Shown here in pieces: positions 58,503-64,000 of a stretch of DNA of 64,000 nucleotides (positions are counted from its first letter, which is position 1; each line of letters opens with the position of its first letter). The DNA is from Haloplanus sp. HW8-1 (GTDB taxonomy: Archaea > Halobacteriota > Halobacteria > Halobacteriales > Haloferacaceae). Where the stretch lies: assembly GCF_023703795.1 (NCBI RefSeq), contig NZ_CP098520.1, positions 1-64,000 on the forward strand, written 5' to 3'. The position numbers were made by a program, and so were the translations under genes. The notes under the pieces were generated by a model. The model was not told where the DNA came from, ran no database searches, and saw nothing but the letters and a program-made list of their open reading frames with translations.

Positions 58503-59723
58503 ATGCCATACCTCGCCATGCGGCCGAACGGTGATCGGGTGCTCTCCTTAGACGTCGACGGCGACGACGACATTCTCTGTCCGCTGTGTGAAGAATCGCT
58601 GTTCCTCCGCCGATCGCATTACAACAATGGACGCTTCGTCTCGAAACACTTTGTCCACCACTCTGGGTCAGAGTGTCCGGGCGAGTCAAACCTCCACGCT
58701 AGATTCAAGACGATCGCGGCGATGAAACTCCGCGAGATTTTCGAGTCAGCAACCGTCAGTCACGAGTATACCATCCCGGGGACTGACCGAGTTGCGGATG
58801 TTGTCGCGACGTTTTCTGCGGAACTCTATCCGTTCGGGAAAGGCTTCATCGTCGAGATTCAGCACAAGCACGACGACAAGGAGATCGGCTCGCTCTCGTG
58901 GGACTACCTGGAAGCGGGATATTCGGTGTTCTGGGCGTATCAGTCTGACTTCGAGGGCCACGACATGAAGTTCGCCGAACATCGCGTGAAGAAACCGTGG
59001 CCCGATGCCGTCCCAATCGTCGAAGGTCTCGACGGCTACGCAGAGAGCGTGCGGCGGTTGATGAACCCGCCGGAACAGCCTGAGGTGAAGATGGAGATTC
59101 CGTTCCCAATGGAGTACCTGCGGGCCCACGCCCTCGAAGTGATCCCGCCGCTTCGGGGGTACTACAATAAGGGCGTCTCACCTGAGGGATGGAAGAAGGT
59201 TGACGCAATTTCCCTCCACGAAAAGGGGCGCGAACGGGCGTGGGTCAACGTTCTCCGCTCACCCGCGAACCACATCTTTCTCGAGTGGTGGAAGAAGGAT
59301 ACCGAGCAGGGCAATTCGGAGTACATAATCGTCCACATCGGGAGCGAGTTTCCCGAGAGATTTGAAGCGTTCATGGAAGAAACAAAGGAGTGGTTTGACT
59401 CGGGGAGTGCAGACCAACAGGTTGCACACTGGGTCGGTGGCGCATCGCTGAGTTTCCGAGGGACGGAGTTGTGTGAGAGCTGGATCTCTATCGCCAAAGT
59501 GCCATACGGTCCAGTGAAAATTGTGGTCGCTCGACGCGACAAGAAGGGAAACACGCGGACGTGGGCAGTGAATTACCGAAAGGGAGACCTCAGACGTCTG
59601 GCGGCGCTGCGCCACCCGATCCGACGGCTCTTCGGTGAACCCGAGAGGGATGCAAAGGCGGCGAAGCCGTCGTCGGATAGGAAGCGGTCAACGAGCAACC
59701 CGCCAGAGATGGTATGGGACTAG
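58503..59723 (+). CDS. CoiA-like zinc-finger/nuclease protein
   Basis: This 406-aa protein has a CoiA-type N-terminal zinc finger (DILCPLCEESLFLRRSHYNN, FVHHSGSECPGESNLHARFK). A restriction-like nuclease segment follows with Glu in HEYTIPGTDRVADVV, Asp near residue 99 and the catalytic VEIQHKHDDKEI (about 117), as in PD-(D/E)xK enzymes. CoiA proteins of bacteria act in competence; in archaeal viruses and plasmids they are common but uncharacterised. The C-terminal 200 residues are of unknown fold. The gene is controlled by the region with the CCTACGTTAC repeat. Confidence 0.8.
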   Translation: MPYLAMRPNGDRVLSLDVDGDDDILCPLCEESLFLRRSHYNNGRFVSKHFVHHSGSECPGESNLHARFKTIAAMKLREIFESATVSHEYTIPGTDRVADVVATFSAELYPFGKGFIVEIQHKHDDKEIGSLSWDYLEAGYSVFWAYQSDFEGHDMKFAEHRVKKPWPDAVPIVEGLDGYAESVRRLMNPPEQPEVKMEIPFPMEYLRAHALEVIPPLRGYYNKGVSPEGWKKVDAISLHEKGRERAWVNVLRSPANHIFLEWWKKDTEQGNSEYIIVHIGSEFPERFEAFMEETKEWFDSGSADQQVAHWVGGASLSFRGTELCESWISIAKVPYGPVKIVVARRDKKGNTRTWAVNYRKGDLRRLAALRHPIRRLFGEPERDAKAAKPSSDRKRSTSNPPEMVWD

Positions 59724-59746
59724 CGAGACGAACTGTTTTGACTACG

Positions 59747-60367
59747 TTACGAACATTCTGACCAGCCGCAGGCTCGGCAGGTTTTGCATCCCTCCGAGTA
59801 ATACAGGGATATTGACCCACACTCTGGACACTCGGGAGATTCGCCGGCTTCGAGGAGTTCAGCAGTGCCATCTTCCTGCTTATCGTCTTCCCGGTCACTA
59901 TCGTTATCGTTGGCGCCCGTATTCAAGTTCGCATCGTGATCAGCGACCGTGCCACCGTCGGCAGTGTGTGCGGCTGTGGCGTCTTCTTCGACTGCTTCCG
60001 CGAGGTTCTGCTGATGGGGGTAGTCGAGGTGGGGATCACCCTCAAGATAGCGCGCCATCGCGAGGCCGATGGCGTCCGGGATGGATTGCGTCTTGTCACC
60101 TTTATCCCACCCAACCTTCGGTGAGCGAATGCCTCGGAGTTCGCTGGCGATCTCCTCGGGATCAAAACCGGAACGGAGCCAGGTTGAGACAGTCTTCGCG
60201 AGTGCCTCGGTAAAGGAAGCGGTGAATCCGCCGGAGTTCCCGATATTCGCGAAGAGTTCGAACGGCCGGCCGTCGGCGTCCTCGTTGATAATGACGTAGA
60301 ATTTGCCGTAGCCGGTCTGAACGCGCTGCGTGACGCCAGTGAGAACGTCTGGACATGGTTGCTTCAC
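59747..60367 (-). CDS. NrdJ-like TSCPD domain protein (orphan ribonucleotide reductase C-terminal part)
   Basis: This 206-aa protein matches the C-terminal part of B12-dependent ribonucleotide reductase: GKFYVIINEDADGRPFELFA, NIGNSGGFTASFTEALAKTV, LRGIRSPKVGWDKGDKTQSI, PDAIGLAMARYLEG, then a 60-residue acidic linker and a Cys-rich end (CPECGSISLYYSEGCKTC, CGWSEC). The catalytic alpha barrel is absent. It may complement a host reductase or have a separate metal-binding role. The GTG start overlaps a 23-aa upstream frame (GTGA), so translation is coupled. Haloarchaeal viruses often carry such fragments. Confidence 0.83.
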   Translation of the reverse strand: MKQPCPDVLTGVTQRVQTGYGKFYVIINEDADGRPFELFANIGNSGGFTASFTEALAKTVSTWLRSGFDPEEIASELRGIRSPKVGWDKGDKTQSIPDAIGLAMARYLEGDPHLDYPHQQNLAEAVEEDATAAHTADGGTVADHDANLNTGANDNDSDREDDKQEDGTAELLEAGESPECPECGSISLYYSEGCKTCRACGWSECS

Positions 60368-60435
60368 GGCCAGTTTTCAGGGGATTTGGAGTCGGTTTCG
60401 GTTGGTTCTGTGGTGTCAACCTGGTTGTGTTTCAT
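60364..60435 (-). CDS. 23-aa upstream peptide coupled to the NrdJ-like gene
   Basis: ATG at 60435 opens MKHNQVDTTEPTETDSKSPE, then NWP and TGA, whose last bases overlap the GTG of the downstream gene (GTGA). Probably a leader for translational coupling. Confidence 0.4.
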   Translation of the reverse strand: MKHNQVDTTEPTETDSKSPENWP

Positions 60436-60620
60436 GGGGTTGAGTTCTGTTTTGTTGTAGGTCGTCTGATGATGTTTCGCTGTGACGACGGTCGACATGT
60501 CTCACCGTTCACCTAGGCAAAGATAGGGGCAGAATGAGGTTAAGAACATACGGAGAAATCGCCGGATAGGGCGGTTCTATGTGCGTATCCCCACGGGATG
60601 TCGGGGGTGACAAACGAGAG

Positions 60621-61031
60621 TTAGAGCTCATCCCACGTGGGTGGCGCGGGCGACGAAGCAATCTCGTCGTCTGACTCATTCCCGAGGCCGTGGATGTACG
60701 CAAGCAGCTCTTCCGGTGGCGACATCGGTGAGACCGTCTCGGCATCGGCGGTGGACATGTTGTCTCCTTCGTGTTCGCCTTCCGACTCCTGTTCCTGGTC
60801 CTTTTCTCCGGGCGGGATCTCGCCGTTTTCCTCGTAGATGACGTCAATTTGCTCGGTGAAGTGGCGGACGATACCCGGCCGATCACGGTTCGCCCGCTCG
60901 TGTTCGAGGTATAGTTCAACGGTCGCGACCTCTTCCATCATCTCGATCGCGGGCGTGATGACCCGCGTGTTCCGTGTATCGAGGAGTTTCTCGGGCGGAA
61001 GCTGTTCGAGGAGCGATTCATCGCCACTCAT
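60621..61031 (-). CDS. Acidic hypothetical protein of the 52-64 kb element
   Basis: This 136-aa protein starts MSGDESLLEQLPPEKLLDTR and contains a helical N-terminal half (ITPAIEMMEEVATVELYLEH, RPGIVRHFTEQIDVIYEENG) and a disordered acidic C-terminal half rich in Glu, Ser and Pro. It overlaps the upstream gene by 4 nt. It resembles small regulatory or structural proteins of haloarchaeal proviruses. No motif is recognised. Confidence 0.65.
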   Translation of the reverse strand: MSGDESLLEQLPPEKLLDTRNTRVITPAIEMMEEVATVELYLEHERANRDRPGIVRHFTEQIDVIYEENGEIPPGEKDQEQESEGEHEGDNMSTADAETVSPMSPPEELLAYIHGLGNESDDEIASSPAPPTWDEL

Positions 61032-61372
61032 GCTTGTCCTGGGAGTGTCGGTGGCTCGAAGCGGTTCCACTCGTCGAGATGGGAACAGATGTCTGCGACG
61101 ACGTATTCAATGGCTTCTACCGTCGGCGAGTCGAGAGGTGGTGTCTCGACGATTACAGCGAGCTCGAGGGCATCCTCGAATCGGATGTGAGGGTGTGCGT
61201 CGTAGAGTACTTTGACGACAGCCTTCGCAAGTGTGTCTCCATCGAGGGATCTGGGATCGTCGATAGCGTCTCGGGCGACGGCGGTGAGATGGTGCACACG
61301 GCGGGTGGCGGCGATACTGGCGTCGATGTCGCTGCTGGTGGAGATGCGCTGTGCGGTCGTGATAGTGTTCAT
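61028..61372 (-). CDS. Helical hypothetical protein, first gene of a two-gene operon
   Basis: This 114-aa protein starts MNTITTAQRISTSSDIDASI and is helical throughout (RVHHLTAVARDAIDDPRSLD, LAKAVVKVLYDAHPHIRFED). A start 12 codons upstream is possible. It couples to the next gene by a 4-nt overlap. It is divergent from the DUF6788-like gene; the intervening DNA holds the CCTACGTTAC repeat, so the operon may be controlled with the CoiA-like and SWIM genes. Function unknown. Confidence 0.65.
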   Translation of the reverse strand: MNTITTAQRISTSSDIDASIAATRRVHHLTAVARDAIDDPRSLDGDTLAKAVVKVLYDAHPHIRFEDALELAVIVETPPLDSPTVEAIEYVVADICSHLDEWNRFEPPTLPGQA

Positions 61373-61428
61373 CGGAATGAATCCCTCCACCGAAGCGGGG
61401 GACGACAAACGAGGAGTGGTGATCCGGC

Positions 61429-61463
61429 CCTACGTTACATTATTAGTACGAAGGTAGCGTAGG
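61429..61463. promoter_or_regulatory. Second CCTACGTTAC inverted repeat (putative operator)
   Basis: CCTACGTTAC (61429-61438) and GTAGCGTAGG (61454-61463) form a 10-bp inverted repeat with one mismatch around 15 nt, 8 bp before the DUF6788-like start. Same motif as at 58325-58372. Confidence 0.6.
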
Positions 61464-61470
61464 ATGATAC

Positions 61471-61947
61471 ATGCCCGAACCTGACCCCGACGCTGGCGCT
61501 CCCGCCAGTCCTGAAGAGCGGGGCGAAGCAATGCCTACACCCCCGGAAGGGCTAGCAAAGCGCGTGTGGGAGCCCCTGCAGGTACAGACCGTGTACGATC
61601 TAGAGCGAGTCATCGACTACTGCGATGAACTCATCGAGCACAAGGAGCGACCGGTGTCTCCGGATGAGAAGGTCGGAGCGGGTGAGGTCGCAGTCGAGAA
61701 GCCACCGCAGAACCTATCCCGCGAAAAGCGGCGTGCAGCGAAAGAAGAGTTTGAGGAAATGAGTACGGAACAGCTAAAGGAACTGTCAGACGAGGAGTTA
61801 ACTCGATATGGACACCTTCAAAAACGGAAGCTCCCGTGTGGGCCAGGATGCGATGGTTGCCCACATGGTCCGTATCGCTACACTGTCTATCGGGATCTTC
61901 GAGGAAAGGTGACCTCGAGGTATGCGGGGAAGGCTGATGGCGAGTAG
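61471..61947 (+). CDS. DUF6788-like protein
   Basis: This 158-aa protein has a disordered Pro/Glu-rich start, a charged coiled-coil middle (NLSREKRRAAKEEFEEMSTE) and a C-terminal motif CGPGCDGCPHGPYRYTVYRD followed by GKVTSRYAGK. This Cys-rich end with GPYxYxYxR and SRYxGK is the hallmark of DUF6788, a small nucleic-acid-associated domain. It starts 8 bp after the inverted repeat, which suggests repression by an element-encoded regulator. Function unknown. Confidence 0.8.
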   Translation: MPEPDPDAGAPASPEERGEAMPTPPEGLAKRVWEPLQVQTVYDLERVIDYCDELIEHKERPVSPDEKVGAGEVAVEKPPQNLSREKRRAAKEEFEEMSTEQLKELSDEELTRYGHLQKRKLPCGPGCDGCPHGPYRYTVYRDLRGKVTSRYAGKADGE

Positions 61948-62075
61948 CACGATCGCGTCGACGAGGCCACTTCTGAGGCTGTGAACATCTTGCTGAGCCC
62001 GTCGGATGTCGTCCTTTGACTCGCCTCGATGGTGTAGTCCCTTCGACGTGCTGAAAGGCTGGTACAAGAAGAAGC

Positions 62076-62096
62076 GTTGCGTAGCTATTACGCAAC
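62076..62096. repeat. 8-bp inverted repeat GTTGCGTA/TACGCAAC
   Basis: A perfect inverted repeat around GCTAT, followed by GGTTATTTTAAC. It lies about 90 bp upstream of the 358-aa gene and could be its operator, or a terminator of the preceding gene. Confidence 0.45.
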
Positions 62097-62186
62097 TCGG
62101 TTATTTTAACTTTCATCCGGTCTGATATACTACCACAAAACGGCAACTCGACATGATCGTCTTCAGTTCCTTGTTCAAAATCTGCC

Positions 62187-63263
62187 ATGCCTGATGCAAC
62201 TGATTCGGAACACTGTCCGAAGTGTTCATTCGACCAGCTAGAGGCATTATACCAGATCAACGTTGAAGCGAAGAAGTACGCTGAGTCGGCAAGCAATAAT
62301 TACTCCCGGGGAGCTAAAGCGCGAGCGCGGCATCACAGTATTCGGAAAAAGGCACTGTATGCGTTCAAACAGTCAATTCTCGAATCGTTAGTTGAGCGAG
62401 ACTGCGTCGATGAGGTTCGCCTTCACAAAATCGACAACAGAGAATACTACTGCCTGTATATTGGTGAGTTCTCGTTCCATTCTCCGGTCGATGACTGGAG
62501 CGATCCGCCAGCTGATGACTTGTCTGCATCTCCGACGGAGTTGGATTCATTTGAGTCCGCAGCCGGTAGTCGAAGTGACTCTCTTTCGGAGCGTGAAGCA
62601 CTCACTCGTCTGAGCGATGTGTTTGGGACGCCAAACGACTATCTTTCAGCGCCGTTTGTTGAGTACCATCACCCCGAATTTGCTGGCTGGTCGTATCTCC
62701 CGGGGGCGATTGAAGAAGGTGACAAAGTTGACGGGCGTTTCGGTCGAGATACACAGAGTCCGTATGAAGAGTTTCTGTTTGTCGCTGGGGACGAATTTGA
62801 CACGCAGAACGGACACTGCCGTATTCGTGACCGATACGAGGCGTGGCTGACACCACTCTGGGACCAATCTCCAATCACCCCAAGACCAGTCTACGACGTA
62901 GAACTTGATGGAGAGTTGCGAGAAGGTGTTCGACAGCGACGGCTTGTTGATGACTGGTATATTCTCGCTGAAACTCTGCATGACCCGCTTCCCGACGTAG
63001 AAGGGAGACAGGCGGAACTCGCAGGCAGCTCCTATGAACAACCCGTCGAGTTCGACCTCGGTGATATTGTCGAAATTGATCCTGACAGGGACGAAAGCGG
63101 GCCATATTACTGGAGGATTGTCCAAGCGTCCATCTCCTACAACTTGGTTCTCTGCAAGTTCGAGCCCGTTGGACCAACTGAACACTCCGAACCGTCACTT
63201 GCAGTCGAGGAGTTTGCTGATGACGTTGTCGCAGTCCATGATTCCCCACCAGCCTTGGAGTGA
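62187..63263 (+). CDS. Large hypothetical protein of the element
   Basis: This 358-aa protein starts MPDATDSEHCPKCSFDQLEA with a single CPKC pair, then a basic helical segment (NNYSRGAKARARHHSIRKKA) that could bind nucleic acid. An acidic Ser-rich linker leads to a C-terminal domain rich in aromatic and acidic residues (SPYEEFLFVAGDEFD, VEFDLGDIVEIDPDRDESGP). I do not recognise a family. Codon use is slightly less GC-rich than the core genes, which fits transferred DNA. Confidence 0.6.
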   Translation: MPDATDSEHCPKCSFDQLEALYQINVEAKKYAESASNNYSRGAKARARHHSIRKKALYAFKQSILESLVERDCVDEVRLHKIDNREYYCLYIGEFSFHSPVDDWSDPPADDLSASPTELDSFESAAGSRSDSLSEREALTRLSDVFGTPNDYLSAPFVEYHHPEFAGWSYLPGAIEEGDKVDGRFGRDTQSPYEEFLFVAGDEFDTQNGHCRIRDRYEAWLTPLWDQSPITPRPVYDVELDGELREGVRQRRLVDDWYILAETLHDPLPDVEGRQAELAGSSYEQPVEFDLGDIVEIDPDRDESGPYYWRIVQASISYNLVLCKFEPVGPTEHSEPSLAVEEFADDVVAVHDSPPALE

Positions 63264-63287
63264 CTCAGACAGACGCCCCGTTCGTAT

Positions 63288-63878
63288 TCAGCCGTGGGTT
63301 GCAGTATCGACGATACGCCCGGAGTCACGACACGCGGCGAGCCACCCATTTTGGTAGCCGATCCCCGCGAGGTCGTCGAAGGGGAATCGGATCGTTACGT
63401 GATCGGGTGTAATGTCGGGGAGTTGCACACGGAGCGAGTGTTCATCCTGGTCGGTGGCCTCGAGGTAGTCACTTCCAGCAAGCGCATATAGCTCCCAGAC
63501 GATGTCCCGACCGTCCTTGGTCGTCTCGGGCCACTCCACATTAGAGAGCACCGTGCGGACGTCCTCGACCCACTGAGCGGTGTCCACATCGTCGTCGGTG
63601 ATGGCGACATCGTAATCGTCGATGACGCGGTCGGGATCAAGCAGTCCGAATTTCGCAGAAAGGATCCACCAGCGAGCACAGAGTGTCTCAGCGAAATCGC
63701 GCTTGAGGCCGAAGTATGTCGAACGGTATTTTTCGCGAGCAGGAAGCAAGCCGTCGTGTTTCGCGTCGCCACACCCGACGAGGGCAGTTCGGCGAACGAG
63801 GAGACCACTTCGATCACTATCCTCACGGCCTCCACCGTCAGTCTGAATCGTCTCGATTGTGGTCTGTCTCGTTGGCAT
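63288..63878 (-). CDS. DUF6884-like (YaaA-related) protein
   Basis: This 196-aa protein carries the DUF6884 core: ALVGCGDAKHDGLLPAREKY, RSTYFGLKRDFAETLCARWW, ILSAKFGLLDPDRVIDDYDV, then a helical C-terminal region ending at 63288. Members are related to YaaA/DUF328 and are common in haloarchaeal plasmids and viruses; some relatives sit in anti-phage loci. The start MPTRQTT at 63878 is chosen; a longer frame exists. It converges with the 358-aa gene. The window ends shortly after. Confidence 0.83.
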   Translation of the reverse strand: MPTRQTTIETIQTDGGGREDSDRSGLLVRRTALVGCGDAKHDGLLPAREKYRSTYFGLKRDFAETLCARWWILSAKFGLLDPDRVIDDYDVAITDDDVDTAQWVEDVRTVLSNVEWPETTKDGRDIVWELYALAGSDYLEATDQDEHSLRVQLPDITPDHVTIRFPFDDLAGIGYQNGWLAACRDSGRIVDTATHG

Positions 63879-64000
63879 CTGTCGTCTCGGAGCGGCGTGA
63901 GTCACCCCCGCCACGAACCTGTGTGCATCAGTCGGTGCGATTTTGACACCCGCTGGGGATGAATCTACCTCCGCGGGACACTCAGCGTCATTAGTAATCG

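Overview
The window is from a haloarchaeon (class Halobacteria). The proteins are strongly acidic, GC content is high, promoters are TATA-type, and the genes include archaeal signatures such as aCPSF1/FttA, RNase J, RNase Z, a TFS-like zinc protein, Htr-type transducers, HemAT, a Bat-type HTH-10 regulator and a KaiC-like ATPase. The window alternates accessory and core DNA. The chromosomal core lies at about 14.47-29.9 kb; mobile or plasmid/provirus-like DNA lies on both sides.

Region 1 (1-14.4 kb, accessory). A ParA-type partition pair is flanked by CTATAGG repeats and followed by a winged-helix regulator. The highlight is 2.95-9.1 kb on the minus strand. It holds a dense array of about 17 tRNA or tRNA-like genes, read from about 9.08 kb down to 4.6 kb. 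A small 134-aa protein, a 46-aa zinc protein and a multi-zinc-finger HNH nuclease are embedded in it. Directly downstream, co-oriented and 114 nt away, is a TROVE/Ro60-like protein with a vWA domain. Eight tRNAs look regular (Gln-TTG, Asp-GTC, Pro-TGG, Ser-GCT, Trp-CCA, Tyr-GTA, Glu-CTC, Met-CAT). Two have 55-56-nt hairpin inserts at exactly the same place, between base 26 and the anticodon stem. Three lack the near-universal U33 (one of these also carries an insert). Others are truncated or have broken stems. I regard this tRNA/tRNA-like array plus Ro60 operon as the best candidate for an undescribed system: an RNA-repair, tRNA-replacement or Y-RNA-like module. Beyond it lie a TnpB gene, a tandemly duplicated wHTH/PemK-MazF toxin-antitoxin locus and a PEBP gene with an in-frame TGA.

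Region 2 (14.47-29.9 kb, core chromosome). It holds an initiator-like tRNA-Met, hisI, RNase J, a CPA-type antiporter with TrkA domains, an MFS transporter, malate:quinone oxidoreductase, a Nudix hydrolase, many small zinc-ribbon proteins, RNase Z, a macrodomain protein, a DUF7504-type operon and FttA. Two approximately 80-bp MITE-like inverted-repeat elements sit between 22.4 and 23.2 kb.

Region 3 (30.9-52.0 kb). Two directly repeated IS4-type insertion sequences flank VapBC-like and RHH/PIN toxin-antitoxin pairs and a sensory block. A six-gene minus-strand operon encodes an Htr transducer, CheW, a REC-PAS-histidine kinase, a KaiC-like ATPase, a LOV/PAS histidine kinase and a PAS histidine kinase. 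It is divergent from HemAT, a DICT protein and a Bat-like regulator. Four toxin-antitoxin modules in the window share one upstream 26-27-bp box.

Region 4 (52.2-64 kb, plasmid/provirus-like). It holds a tyrosine recombinase, an AT-rich TAACGGTA iteron cluster followed by a second ParA pair, an IS605-type element whose TnpA has an amber codon while TnpB is intact, a SWIM zinc-finger protein, a CoiA-like nuclease, an orphan NrdJ/TSCPD-type protein, and several unknown or DUF proteins (DUF6788-like, DUF6884-like). A CCTACGTTAC inverted repeat recurs in two of the intergenic regions.
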